Counted from the first letter of the stretch, positions 53,601 to 63,786 are shown. The stretch is DNA of 64,000 nucleotides from Tranzscheliella williamsii (GCA_023212725.1 JALBYF010000009.1:124001-188000); one strand, 5' to 3'. Numbers and translations: made by a program. Notes: a model not told the origin generated them from the sequence alone.

Positions 53601-54735
53601 ACTCAAGATGAAGGGGTCCGACGGCAAGACCTACCAGTATCTGCTCAAGGGTCACGAGGACCTGCGACAGGATGAGCGAGTTATGCAGCTTTTCGGACTG
53701 GTCAACACGCTCCTCTCGATTGATTCGGAGAGTTACAAGCGGCGACTCGAGATCCGACGATTCCCGGTGATTCCGCTCTCGCCCAACACCGGAATGTTGG
53801 GATGGGTGGAGAACACAGATACACTGCATGTGCTAATCAAGGAATACCGAGAGCAGCACAAGATACTGCTGAACATCGAGCATCGGCTGATGCTCCAGAT
53901 GGCGCCCGACTACGACCACCTGACGCTGATGCAGAAGGTAGAGGTGTTTGAGTATGCGCTGGACAACACGCCCGGGCAGGACCTATACCGGGTGCTGTGG
54001 CTCAAGTCGCGCAATTCCGAGTCGTGGCTGGAGCGGCGTCTGGCGTACACACGGTCACTGGCGGTCTCGTCGGTGGCGGGCTACATTCTGGGGCTTGGCG
54101 ACCGACATCCGTCGAATCTGCTGCTGGACCGTCTGACGGGGCAGATTGTACACATCGACTTTGGCGACTGTTTCGAGATCGCCTGCCACCGGCCCAAGTT
54201 CCCGGAGAAGGTGCCGTTCCGGCTGACGCGGATGCTGGTAAATGCGATGGAGGTAGGGGGGATCAAGGGGACGTTTAAGGTGACGGCGGAGAATACGATG
54301 CGGGTGTTGCGGGACAACAAGGAGTCGGTGCTGGCGCTGCTGGAGGCGTTTGTGCACGATCCGCTTATTTCCTGGCGGCTGGTTGCGGACGATGCGGAGC
54401 AGCAGCGGGCGCCGGATGCGCAGGAGAACGAGGCGGCAGCGACGGTGGGTGCGGGTGGGGTGGCGGCGGTGACGGGGGCGGCGAATGTCGGTGCTGCGGG
54501 CACGGTCGCTGGCAACCAGCGGCAGGCACCGTCTGCCGCCGCCGCCCCGCCGCACGACATGCGCAACCAGCGCGCACTCGAAGTCGTCCGCCGCATCCAG
54601 AACAAACTCGCCGGCCGCGACTTCAAACCCGCCGACGCGCTCTCGGTCCCCGCCCAGATCGAGCGCCTCGTCCAGGACGCCACCAGCAAGGAAAACCTCT
54701 GCGTCGCCTTCGTCGGCTGGTGCTCCTTCTGGTAG
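47608..54735 (+). CDS. TOR1: TOR kinase (phosphatidylinositol kinase-related Ser/Thr kinase)
   Basis: Single exon, 2375 residues, ATG at 47608. It is the catalytic core of TORC1/TORC2. N-terminal HEAT repeats fill about the first 1100 residues; the FAT domain covers about 1250-1830. The FRB domain starts near 1844: ILWHEMWHEGLEEASRLYF, with the Ser whose mutation gives rapamycin resistance present, so the enzyme should bind FKBP12-rapamycin. The kinase domain shows YQYLLKGHEDLRQDERVMQL, GLGDRHPSNLLLD (catalytic loop) and HIDFGDCFE (DFG). The FATC domain ends AFVGWCSFW. A low-complexity Ala/Gly-rich insertion (about 2270-2315) lies between kinase and FATC. Length is close to the family's 2400-2500. 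Confidence 0.97.
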   Translation: MSVLGAQQSDALNRIFAGLKSRDEASRQAAGEELKSHVALVVSELKGDGLSTFNNDLHRRIFELTHSQHAHEKLGGIVAIEELIEQESEDNSARLYRFYQYLKPNLPCSDASVMIAASRALGRVAYYGGQSLGDQFIEYEVLRALDFLQAGDRNESGRYAAVLIIREMANKVPQQFHLYVSRVLDRIWVALRDTRVIVREGAAEAMGSCLGIIAAREKQMGSHFFESIYEEAERGLKMNTVEAIHGSLLAVQQLLQHSKTFMRSRFHRACELVFRLHKHRDPLIKRTITNLVPVLARYDPQYFAEEHLGAVMGILTEQLRREKDRSPKESAQTFESIGFVAAAMGPKMKPYIEPVLACVKEGLQMRGRKNAPPEGPIFMCVGNLATAVGPHLTKYMHDLLDLMFSCGLSIPLVTALDGIVKAIPPLVKLVQDRLLDMLSMTLIGQPYRPLGAPVSLRPSANASRDASTTQTTESKGVETITVALQTLGKFDFQGHILNEFVRNCTLPYLEDDHAAVRQAAAETCADLFVNDPICRQTSMHAIEVVNDVLDKLMTVGIADPDPELRWTVLSKFGAKEQFDRHLAQSEYVRSLFIALNDEKFKVREVAIVIIGRLAKHNPAYVMPSLRKALIQLLTELEYSTVSRHKEEAAKLLTEVVRASLRLVKSYALPMLDVLLPKSNDVNVGVAARVMECLGELAKVGGEDLAPYVDQLMRLAIDQLSSTAPGFSTAKRDAALKTLGLVASNTGHVVNPYLTYPNLLSTVVKILKTEPSKAVRRETIRVVGILGALDPYRYKLLEKNGEEGQDDRSKGNGTDLFELALAIGTSTDDYYQNIAIDALIKILKDPSLSTHHHAVIEAIMYMFKTQGLKCVTFLPQIIPAFLSVIRTCATGLSEFYFQQLAILISIIKQHVRSYLEPIFELVQENWNPNSSIQLTIVSLVEAVARALEGEFKSYLPILLPNMLQTLDGEITSKRQPTLLRILQAFYVFGSNIEEYLHLVLPVIVKMFERPDASLALKRAAILTVGILSRKVSFCDHASRVIHPLVRILPSANADTRNAVMETLSALVTQLGPSYAIFIPVVNKVLIQNRIQHTTYDQLVTKLLNGERLPQDLAAADGGLGSKIEESPQAEANKMTVNQQHLKQAWDTSKVSTSEDWQEWLRRMAVEFMRESPSHALRACRSLADVYPTLAYGLFNVAFVSCWTELYEQYQSDLVKAIETAFDAPDIPGDVVHMLLNLAEFMEHDDKALPINIRVLGDRAYKFHSYAKALHYKEAEFLTDPSPQVVESLIDINTKLQQSDAAFGALTYAREHLDITHHEEWYEKLHRWEEALVAYDRKALLDPADYEAAFGKMRCLHALGEWEHLSDLVQQKWGNADLDDRRHMAPLAAAAAWSLGQWDTMDDYISAMRSDSSERSFYRAILHTHRSQRTAANKHIAKARESLDSELTALISESYGRAYDLMVRTQMLSELEEALAYKLDYKEQPDRQATIRSTWMKRLKGCQPEVEVWQRILSVRSIVLTPADDTETWIKFANLCRKSGRMVLAEKTLNSLLGPEGGADPRSPIGPKAPPPVIYAHLKFMWASGAKTESLNYLQDFTQNLADDLGVHAVDEHGNAIVQDWQSSPRLGEFARLLARCFFKQGEWQMSLRDDWVTDHNSNVIESYRRATELDRNWYKAWHAWALANFEIISHHEARNEQITPQMIAASIVPSVQGFFRSIALASGNSLQDTLRLLTLWFKYGQQEDVSQAVSEGFASVIVDTWLEVIPQIIARITAPSPRVRRLIHNLLSDVGLAHPQALVYPLTVAAKSPSHVRIQAAMGIMENVREHSPILVEQALLVSNELIRVAILWHEMWHEGLEEASRLYFTEHNIDAMFATLEPLHDALEKGPETLRETSFAQTHGRDLAEARECGRRYRQYGDISDLNQAWDLYYHVFKKITKQLPAGNSVQLDLQYVSPKLLAMRDLELAVPGTYQSGKPIVRITQFEQIVLVIASKQHPRRLKMKGSDGKTYQYLLKGHEDLRQDERVMQLFGLVNTLLSIDSESYKRRLEIRRFPVIPLSPNTGMLGWVENTDTLHVLIKEYREQHKILLNIEHRLMLQMAPDYDHLTLMQKVEVFEYALDNTPGQDLYRVLWLKSRNSESWLERRLAYTRSLAVSSVAGYILGLGDRHPSNLLLDRLTGQIVHIDFGDCFEIACHRPKFPEKVPFRLTRMLVNAMEVGGIKGTFKVTAENTMRVLRDNKESVLALLEAFVHDPLISWRLVADDAEQQRAPDAQENEAAATVGAGGVAAVTGAANVGAAGTVAGNQRQAPSAAAAPPHDMRNQRALEVVRRIQNKLAGRDFKPADALSVPAQIERLVQDATSKENLCVAFVGWCSFW

Positions 54736-54983
54736 CCTCCCACCCCCTCCACCGTGTATCTCTCTGCTTGCCAATCCATACCGCTTTTTCGTCGTGCAAG
54801 AGGACGCGGTGCCGCGCGCTCCCACGCTCACACGACCGTTCACAGACCGTTCACCGCCGCATCCGGCTGCGCGGACGGTCGACGTTCACACAACTTGTTG
54901 TAGTACATGGATGAGCAAGGCGGTAGTGAGTGACAGGGGTCTCAGGGGCAGCGGGCGCGGGAGGGGAAAGCGGGACGGGCGGG

Positions 54984-56062
54984 CTACTGGGGCTGCTGCT
55001 GCTGCTGCTTGCTGGAGCTCTCCTTGAGGGCGAGGAGCTGCTTGGAGCGGAAGGCCTCGTAGTGGATCTGGGCGGTGGTCTCGATGAGGTCCTGGAGGTG
55101 GGTGCGGGTGAGGAAGTTGCGCAGGTGGACAAACTCGCAGTGGTTCTCGTTCTCGACGTTGACAACGCCGTAGCGGTTCTTGCGGCCGCGCACGGGCTTG
55201 CCGTCGACGAGCACGTTGCGCTCGCTGCCGACAATGGCGAACGGAATCAGACTGCGGATGCGCTCGTTCAGCTCGCGCTCCTCCTCCTCGTAGTCGTCGT
55301 TGTCAAACGGATAGGCGCGGATGTTGTTGTACTGCATCTCGGCGCGGATCCGCTCCTTGAACAGATCCCGCTCGTCCATGGTCAGCGAGTCCGACTTGGC
55401 AATCACCGGCACCACGTTGACCACATCCGACAGCTTCTTCATCACCGTCACATCGATCGGACGCAGACCGTGGCCAGTACTGTGGCAGAACAGACAGACG
55501 GGAAACCGAGCGTGGCAGCGCCTCGAGCGTCAGTACAGAGCGCAGAATAGCAAGAGAGGCGGAGGAGAAGGCTGGGCACAGTGTAGGGAACTTACGGGTT
55601 GATGAAAAAGAGACAGCAGTGGATGCGGGTGTCGACGATGTACTTATCCCTCATAGCGGTAAGCTCCTTCCGGAGGTAGGCGGAGTGCTGGTCCTTGATG
55701 TACTTGATGATGGGGTCCCAGCAGTTTTCGTTGTTGACCTGGTCTCCGTAACCGGGGGTATCTACAATGTTGAGACGGAGCTTGACGCCGTTTTCGACGA
55801 TCACGTGGGATACGGGGTGGATCTCTGTGGTCTGGCGGACAACCTCATCCGCCTCGAAGCGGCCTTTCGAGTCGATCAGGTGGGCGGCGAACAGCGTGTT
55901 GATCAGGGTCGACTTGCCGAGGCCGGTCTGGCCGACGACCATGACATTGAACTGGAAGCCGCGCTTAAGCAGCTTCGACTCAATCTGCTTTGTAATCGAG
56001 TCAAAACCGACATACGACTGCAGAGGAGTGTGGTCCTGGTCGTGGGAGAGTACGGCGGCCAT
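54984..56062 (-). CDS. CDC10: Septin, Cdc10 type
   Basis: Two exons: 56062-55596 and 55479-54984, with a 116-nt intron (GTAAGT donor, CCACAG acceptor). The product is 320 residues from the ATG at 56062. GTPase motifs: GQTGLGKST (P-loop), DTPGYGD, and AKSD on exon 2; the join restores CLFFINPTGHGLRPIDVTVM. The septin unique element near the end is present (RNFLTRTHLQDLIETTAQIHYEAFRSKQL). It lacks the long C-terminal coiled coil of Cdc3, Cdc11 and Cdc12, as Cdc10 does. It would form rings and filaments at the bud neck or septa. The tail ends with a short Gln run from CAG repeats. Confidence 0.92.
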
Positions 56063-56959
56063 CGTGATCAGGTCGCGGCGTCAGACGACGGTGCTGTTGA
56101 GATGGCGAGGAGAGGATGTGCGTAGGACGGGGTCGAAACCAGCGTATCACCGGACTCGAATTCGGTGCGGTAAGGAAGGAAGGCAACAACACACGAACAA
56201 TAGAGGGGTGGAGCGCGTGGCGTTGGAACGGATGATGGTGTTGCGTAGAGCGAGGAGGATGATGGCGGCCAGACTTCGTTCCAGATTCGAGAGATGTGCA
56301 GGCCGAGCGCGAGGGCGGCAAGGCAGCGGAAGCTGGCTCATGCGTCTCTCTGCGCCGCACACACGCTTTACCATCTGAAACCAACTCAATTTTCAAGAAG
56401 AATATACATTAATCACGCTTCTCTATCCTGCCAATACAGCACGTTCAATACAGCCTCTCGCTACCGCGACTATAACCGCTAGTACTAAATACGCAGACCA
56501 CCAAGCAGACTGTGCCACCCATACGACACGCTGTCATGACAACGTCCTTTCCGGCCGATATGACATTCATGCATGAATGTAGTCCCCTTAACCCACTGTT
56601 CATACACCATCATCAACACCCGTCGTTTCCTTTCGCGGTGTACCATATATCAACATGAGGGCAGAGCCCGTCGTAACCGCAATCGAAGTCTGTTCTACTC
56701 CAACTGGTGGGACATCTGTGGGCGGGGGTAACCCTCATGAGATACAGAGTCAATATGTGAGCCGCGATGGATTGCAAGTCTCAGCACCACATTGCGTCCC
56801 CTGCTGTCGTGCCTTTTCATCTCACTAACTTCCTGCGCAGGACTGCCTCACCAAGATAGCCACCACCTGGGCATTGTATAAAGACCTGTTTGCGCTTTAT
56901 GCCAAACAGAACCAGGTTCGTCCTTTTTGCTTCTACCACCATCCCAATTATCTTATTGA
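56063..56959. other. Intergenic region upstream of the septin
   Basis: It holds the septin promoter. A short plus-strand frame starts at the ATG at 56655 (58 codons) and may be a 5' exon of the unresolved gene downstream; a CTCACTAACT...GCGCAG segment near 56820-56840 looks like an intron end. Confidence 0.4.
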
Positions 56960-57521
56960 CTATGTTTTTATTCAAGTCTGCCATCTTTATTGCCCTGCTG
57001 GTCTGCGGATCCAAGGCAAGGGACAGCCACCGCCAGTCCGCTCGAGACGCTCTGCATCGCAGGAATTGATGTGAAACACCGTGGCACTGTTGACGACTCG
57101 ATATGGAAGCGCCGATGCTATCCGCAGCCGACAAAGGGATACCTCTGTGCCAAGGCCACGCGACCCTACGAGAAATACGCTGTCGTTAAACCCAGCGATC
57201 TGATCTTCTCTGGGCAGCGTCACTGTAAGCTGGGCCCCTGGCGGTATGATGCATACGGCAGCTGACCGTCTCTGCCTGGCTTTTGATGAACGTGCAGACT
57301 TCGCTCTGAATTGCCAGCCAGATATCAATCTCTGGATTGGAAAGCCGCCCAGCAGCGATGGTACGCCGCTGCAAATTCTACAGTCCGACCCCGACGGGTT
57401 CTGCAGCTATGCACTTGACTACGACAGCATATCAGGTTTAGGCGAGAGTTATTCCCCGGTTATGACTACGTTCCCCGATGAGCTGCACGCCGTGTCTCCG
57501 GGTAGCCTCTCGTCCGCCTAG
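56960..57521 (+). CDS. Unrecognised small spliced gene, possibly a secreted protein; 5' end unresolved
   Basis: The best exon runs from about 57059 to 57224, followed by a clear 73-nt intron 57225-57297 (GTAAGC, CTGAC, GTGCAG). The join reads LIFSGQRHYFALNCQPDINL, continuing to a stop at 57521. Before it lies CYPQPTKGYLCAKATRPYEK. An ATG at 56962 opens a strong signal peptide (MFLFKSAIFIALLVCGSKA), but this is in another frame with a stop after 35 codons, so an intron I cannot place, or a frameshift, must link them. A further exon 57550-57759 (DYEPYACHLCEG, ending VAGIVTICTE) could join through a weak GTTATG donor at 57459. Cysteines are frequent. I do not recognise a family; it could also be decaying. 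Confidence 0.35.
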
Positions 57522-57938
57522 TTGCTAGCGGCGGCCCATCCGCACGCAGCTGTATGTACCGCGAGACCCTGTGCGGCCATCATGTCCCACCCCTCCCCCA
57601 CTACCCACCTATGATTGCTGTAGTCCGCACCGCAATGCAGATTACGAACCGTACGCTTGCCACTTGTGTGAGGGCTCAACAGACCATCTCGACGGTGAAC
57701 GAGAATACTCTGGGATTACGGAGGTCGTCGCTGGTATCGTTACGATATGTACAGAGTGATCGAGACTTGATATAAGCAAAGCAGAAAGGCGTCAGGTAGC
57801 AGAAACGACTGTCAGCCCTGGCCCGTCCTGCGATCAGTGCGAGTGTACATGGCCGCACTACGGCGACAGAAAGTCGGCTGGGTGAGACAGATGGAAGCTG
57901 TGATGGACAAGAGCCTTTAGCTAAGACAAGAAGGTCGC

Positions 57939-58799
57939 TTATACCTGCGATCCGCGAGTAAAGTACGCCTTCATGCCATGTGTGGCCAGCTCGTTCTTGG
58001 CCTGGGCGAAAGTGTGGCCTTGCTCGTGGTTGTGCTGCCAGATCAATCGGTAGTACCACAGGTTGCCAAGGCCCTGCAAGCCAAAGCCGATGGTGGTCAG
58101 TAGGCCGAGGATCGCTGCCACAAGCTTGCCGCTAGCGAAGCTCTGGATGGTGTTGATCAGCCCAGCCGAGCCGGTGGATGGGATACCCAAAAATACATAG
58201 ACTGAGAAGGCCAGGTGGAATCCGCCAAAGACAAAGTAGAGGTAGAAGAAGAGCGAGTGCTCCTTCATCAGCCCATTGTACGCTGGCCTGTACCAGAGCA
58301 AGAAACTGGCGACAGTGATGACAGGCAGGTAGACGATGCCGGAAATCATGTCCTTGCCGCCGTCGGAAGCGCCTTGAACGAGGAGGAAGATGCATGCCAC
58401 CATATTGACGGTCAAGCTCAGCACGAGCAGAAGCCAGAGTCTGTACAGGTTCAGCATGATGAGCTGGCTGTCCGGAGGAATTTCGGCCTCGATATCGTGG
58501 TAGATGACCGGGTAGAAGAAGGGCCAGTTGTTGCGTCCGTGTCTTTGGATGTGCGCTGCGCGATTCTCGAGGTCTCTCTCTCTGCGCGCCAGCTCCTCTT
58601 CCCGGCGACGAAGCTCCTCCTGTTTGGCAGCATCGGCTCGAGAAGGGATCTCGTCATTGCTCTTGTACGTGGAGGCCGCATCGTCCTCCCCTCCCGCGTA
58701 CATCCGCGAGGGGTCATTCAACGCGCCCTGCACCGACGGGTCGGCGAAGGGATTCGCATCCAAAGCATTGCGATCTGCGAATGGATCAACATGCGCCAT
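57939..58799 (-). CDS. Secretory carrier-associated membrane protein (SCAMP)
   Basis: Single exon, 286 residues, ATG at 58799. The N-terminus has NPFAD (an EH-domain ligand). A coiled coil follows near 58-85 (KQEELRRREEELARRERDLE). The SCAMP core starts at NNWPFFYPVIYHDIEAEIP and has four membrane segments, including LWLLLVLSLTVNMVACIFLL and FFYLYFVFGGFHLAFSVYVF, with WYRPAYNGLM between the middle pair. The family acts in post-Golgi and endosomal recycling. The C-terminus is short and hydrophilic. It is divergent from the bromodomain gene. Confidence 0.92.
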   Translation of the reverse strand: MAHVDPFADRNALDANPFADPSVQGALNDPSRMYAGGEDDAASTYKSNDEIPSRADAAKQEELRRREEELARRERDLENRAAHIQRHGRNNWPFFYPVIYHDIEAEIPPDSQLIMLNLYRLWLLLVLSLTVNMVACIFLLVQGASDGGKDMISGIVYLPVITVASFLLWYRPAYNGLMKEHSLFFYLYFVFGGFHLAFSVYVFLGIPSTGSAGLINTIQSFASGKLVAAILGLLTTIGFGLQGLGNLWYYRLIWQHNHEQGHTFAQAKNELATHGMKAYFTRGSQV

Positions 58800-59559
58800 G
58801 CTGAAAAGTAGCCTCGAGTTACCACGTCAAGCCGAAATTGTCGACAATGGCTAACAAGCAGTGAGCGTGGATCCGTCAGAGTAGCGGTACTGAAACCAGT
58901 TCAGCACGTGCTTGAATGATGACGCAGTGCGGATGAGAAAGCCCTACGGTGCCAATGAGTGGACAAGGCAAGGATGATAGCAAGGTAAGGGTGATAGCAA
59001 GATGGGTAGATGGAACCGAGTTGGATCGCGGAGAACGGCAAAGTGACGAGCTGCAGCTCGGGCCTACTCACTTCGACCGTGGTTCAGTGTTGTAAAATCC
59101 GTGGTGCCGCTTCATTCGGCCCAACGCACCGTGCCGAAGAAGGGCTGTGACGGGGCACGTTTCGCATGGCTACGCGCACCCTAACACGTTACCTAGCGAC
59201 CTAACACGGGGAGAAGTCCGGCGCCCGATCCGAAAAATGTGTAGGAGCCAATGGCCCCGATTTAGATTTTTCGACTCGTCGCGCTATGGAGCTATTTGCG
59301 CGCTGGCTTGGCTGCGAAAAGTCCAGCTTTCCACCGGATCCACTCTGAGCTGTCGACGGTTGCAGCGTCCATATGTTCTTGCTTGCTCCACCATCCGGCC
59401 AATCGAAGCGCGTAGTCTGCGTTTCTGCTTTCTTTTGTACATGCTCCGCCCTACTTCGATCGTGTACTAGACCGCTACGCTTCCCGGCTTCTGTCCCCTT
59501 CCAGACCCTGTGCTAGCAGTGAATCACCTCTTCGCCGCTTGACATCACTCCATGCCACA
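58800..59559. other. Divergent intergenic region between SCAMP and RSC4-like genes
   Basis: No gene seen; both promoters should be here. A short upstream ATG at 59552 opens a nine-codon frame overlapping the RSC4-like start. Confidence 0.5.
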
Positions 59560-62500
59560 ATGTCAAGGAGGGAGATAGGCATCGAGTCGGCCAATGTAAG
59601 TCGCCTCTTATTTTGCTCCTGCTGTGGAGCAACTTCGTACTAACGGTCATTGGTATCCCAATTTCTGTAACCCGACGCCGCCGCTTTCTGTGCGTGCGAA
59701 ATTCAGATTGTCGAAGGGCCACGAAAGCGGATTCGAGGCAACGATGCTGCAGCGACAGAAGACGCGACCGCAAGTCCAGCGCGTATGGGCGCCATCGAAC
59801 GCAAAATCAATAGCCTCTCTGTGGACCAGGTCGCCTTCTACGGCAAGAAGCTGCTCGACGCAATCATGCAGGCGGTCGATCCAACAGACCAGAGCCCCCT
59901 TCACGAGCCCTTCCTCGAGCTGCCAGACGCTCAAGACTACCCCGACTACTACCAGTCCATCAAACGCCCGATTGCGCTCGACGAGATCCAGAGCAAGCTA
60001 AAAAACAAAGCCTACCAGTCCCTGCTCGAGGTCAAGCACGACTGCGAGACCATCTGCAACAACGCCAAACGCTACAACCAGAGGGAAAGCGACATCTGGC
60101 TCAGGGCCAAAGAGCTTCATGTGAGTACCACAACCCTCACCCCTTGAGCCATGCCTGGCGTCTTGCTTGATGCAGGCTGCATTGAGTCTTCTAGCAGTAT
60201 ACTCGCCCCCGCTACATGATCGCTTTACCCTACCGTCCTCTTCGTTCTGGGCGCCAGACCTTCATGACCCCTGACGAACAATCTACTTACATACCTACTC
60301 CACACTTCTTCCTTCTGTGATCTTGTTTTCCTCCCTTTTCCTGTCTTGCATTCTTGCTACGGCTTTTGGGCGGGGCTTCACCGTGTACTACGATTCGACC
60401 ACCACCATCTCGCTGCGTCTGGAACAATGGCCACTTACTACAGAGTCTTATCAAGATCACCTATGTCCAGATCGTAGAGAGCTTGCCCGAGCCAAGTTCG
60501 GCTCCTGCTGCACGTGCCTCTTCCGCTTCGCAGGCGGCACATGCCACTGAAGAGAATCTCGATGCATCAGGGGAAGCCGGCCAACCTCGTACCAAGCGGA
60601 TCCTACTGCGCACTAGCAAATCTCAGCAGAAGCTCGGCGAACAACCCCAGCCGAAAACGGAGCAGTCTCAAGAGTTGCCCCCGCTCCCGGCAACGACGCA
60701 ATCCTCGCAGGGGCAATCCGGATCACAAGCACACGCACAACTTCAGGCACAGGCCTACCCTTCGGCGCAGCCATCACCGCAATCTCAACCGCCAGCGCTC
60801 GCACAGCAAGCTATGCAGTCTTCGTCCTTCCAACAACAGCAATCGCCTTCACTTCAGCAAGCTCCTCAGCAGCTGCACCAGCCACTTCCGCAGCCGCGTC
60901 AGCCATCCTATCCGCCCTCAACCCCTATCCGCATGCCGGGTCAACACGTCTATACACCCAATGGCACTCCCGCAGCCAGAGACGAGGATCTTGATGCGGA
61001 CGGTGTTCTGGACGGCGATGACGAACGTTGGGATCGGACTCAGTCGCCAAGCGACCAAAAGAAGCTCACCAAGGGAGGATTGCTCGATGGGCGGAAGCGA
61101 CCTGGCAAGCGAGGTAAACGTCTCAAAGCGACGCTTAGGCAGCTTATGCATGACCTGCGTCGTATGACTGGATCGCGGGGTTACCCCATCGTCCAGCACT
61201 TCGACCAGCTTCCTAGCCGGCGCGATGTTCCCGAGTACTATCAGATGATTCAGAAACCCATCTGTCTTCGTGATATTGAACATAGGGTCTATGACAAGGC
61301 TTATATCAATGCACATGCCCTTTTCACCGATCTTGAACTCATGCTGAACAACGCTCAAACCTACTACGCCCCATCTACTCAAATCTGGCAGGACGCTCAA
61401 GAGATACGAGACCACTTCGAAAGGGAAGCGATACCCGCTCTCATCCAGGACGGCTTTACGCTCGAAAAGGGTGATGTGCGGCAGTCGGCTCTTCCTCTCC
61501 ATCTCGCCGCCAACAGCACAATTGAGGCACATAAGATTGCCTACAAGATGATCGTCGCCAAAGCCTCTGGTGTCCACCCGGACAGCAACAACGGCTCGGC
61601 TAGTCCCGAGCCCTCCAGTGTCTCATCCAAGCACCGCTTTGGATCGTCTGGATTGCACCGCTCCCCCTCTGCGCCCGTAACGGCTATGGCAGGAAGCGGT
61701 CTACCACCGGGCGTACCCGGATTGTCGATGCCTCCGCCAATGGCTTCGCCTGTCCCCATGGCTCCGATGAGCATGCCGCCCGTTTCCGGCTCCCCCATGC
61801 CATCCCCTGCTATGCCGAATCACTTCGCGGGGACCGTCTCATCGCCTAGCCCCATTCCAGGAACTATGCCAGCAATGACGGCTACACCCGAGCTGCTGAC
61901 TAGCAGGCAGATCTTGCGTACGCCGTCGCGCGCTACCTTGGCTCAGTTCGGTACGCCTCTTACCCTGCCCATCTTGGAAAAGCGCGTGGGACCAGGCCGT
62001 CCTCGAAAGGCGGAAGCAGCCGCGAGGCAAGCTGCGCTTCAGCAGATTGCCCAGATGCAGCAGATGCAGCAGTTGCAGCAGGCAAAAGAGGGGCTCGCTG
62101 CCCATCACGGCACGTCTTTGGGCTCCCCATCCGCTCCCATGACGCCAGCTCAATGGCAACAACAACAACAACAGCTGCTACAACAACAGCAGCTTCAGCA
62201 GCAAATCCAGCTGCAGCAGCAACAGCAACAGCTGCACCAGCAGCAGCAACGACAGCAACAGCAGCATCATCAGCAACAGCAGCAACAGCAGCAGCATCTT
62301 CAGCAGCATCAACAGCATAATCTGCACATGCAGCCTCAAGGCCACATGTCGGTGCCACCAAATGCCGCCCCATGGTCAGCTTCAGGATCGTCACCGTACG
62401 CTAATGGGCTTCCGGCACCATCGCCGATGCTTGCACCTGCCTCTCCGGTCAAGAAGAAGGACTACCTTATACCAGCAGAGCCGCCGAAGCCGTTGCCGTT

Positions 62501-63116
62501 TGAAGGCGCCGACGAACGCACACCGATCATCTGTAGCTTCTCAATCGATGTCCATGTCGAGTCTGAGAATGGACACCCAGTCTCTTTAGCACCGGTGCTG
62601 ATCAAAAATGGCACCGTGACCCAGCATACGATGCAGATTGCGCATAACGCCACCTGCATCATGGTGAGCTTCCCTCTGCGAATCTTGCGGAAGTTGCGCA
62701 ACAAGCCGGTCATCAGCACCGTCACTGACGATACAGATGCGGCGGTGAGCACGGACGCTTCTGAAGCTCGCGAACCGGCGAACGCCAACGGGCAGGCTGG
62801 TGCATCGACTACCGACGCCGAGGACGCTGATTCGGCGGATGAAACGGAAAAAGACTTACGGGCGCTGACTTATCCGTGGTGGCCCCGTCTGTCTTTCAAC
62901 GGGAGAGAGATCAGTGGAACCTGGTCGACGCTCGATGACGAGATCGATCCGTCGCTGCTCGACGAGGAGGCGGGCAAGATCGGACACTCGCTCTGCAAGG
63001 TGCGTCTGCTCCCCAAAAGCGGGCTCAACGCCTTCGAGATCGCGGTTCAGGCCGACGCCAGCTGCGAGCCGCTGGCACAACTGCCTCCCGAGCGCTACTC
63101 GATCTATTTCTGCTAA
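59560..63116 (+). CDS. RSC4: Tandem bromodomain protein, RSC4-like chromatin-remodelling subunit
   Basis: Three exons: 59560-59595, 59707-60120 and 60444-63116; introns of 111 nt (GTAAGT...TTCAG) and 323 nt (GTGAGT...CTACAG). The product is about 1040 residues. The first exon codes only 12 residues (MSRREIGIESAN). Bromodomain 1 is at about 45-150 (LPDAQDYPDYYQSIKRPIAL, ICNNAKRYNQ); bromodomain 2 at about 375-480 (LPSRRDVPEYYQMIQKPICL, MLNNAQTYY). An AT-hook-like GPGRPRKAE follows near 664, then a Gln-rich region (about 720-780) from CAG/CAA repeats. The last 200 residues form a conserved-looking domain (ICSFSIDVHVES; WPRLSFNGREISGTW). Tandem bromodomains fit Rsc4 of the RSC remodeller, but a related protein such as polybromo is possible. 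Confidence 0.82.
62155..62330 (+). repeat. CAG/CAA repeat tract coding a Gln-rich stretch
   Basis: A dense run of CAG and CAA codons within the RSC4-like gene. The codon mix is interrupted (His, Leu), so it is not a pure expansion. Confidence 0.9.
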
Positions 63117-63786
63117 CGACCCGCAGCGGCCCGAAGCGAGACGCCAGCCCAACCACTCTCAGTCGGAGCTGCTGCTAGACGACCCAACCGTCGTTCTACC
63201 ATGTACTTGTAGTATCATCCTATCGTGCTTCGATTGGCCACAAAGCCATCTAGTCGCGCTTCATGCGACCTGGTACGAATCCTGCCCAGTGGCGCGAGCA
63301 CACGGGCGAGAAGTGAGCTCCAGCATGCGTGCATCCGTATAGAATGCCATCCCACTCGATGCAAATGCCTGGCCGCTTAGCCTGTCTGATCGCAGTGTTG
63401 CCAGATGAGATATCGTAGCTAGACTTTACACGACTACATTTTCCATTGCGCTATGCTGCTCGACGTGCAGGTCAGCAACGAGAGCAACACTCACACTCTC
63501 ACACTCTCACATACTCACTCTTGCATAGTGATTGTGATTGACCACCGCCCATCTCACCCACGCCGCCAGCAACAACACGAGGCCTCGTTGTCGGCACCGA
63601 CACGACCACGGCTACAGCTGTGGTTTCGCCCAACGCCCAGCGTTTCTCATTCGTCTTTTTGTGCGGCGGACGACAGACGCGGTGAGCGTGCGACCAGCCA
63701 GCAGCGACCGGGTCCTTGCTCGCTGCGCGGTGAAGGTGATAACGAAGTGACGGCGGGCGAGAGCGAACGGAGGCGCGCAGCCGCAG
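63117..63786. other. Intergenic region before the copper transporter gene
   Basis: No gene seen. A short CTCACACT-type repeat lies near 63489-63512. Confidence 0.55.

Noticed and set aside
57131..57139. ACAAAGGGA, identical to the core of the smut pheromone response element
   Set aside because: It occurs once, inside a likely exon and not in a promoter, so a regulatory role is not supported.
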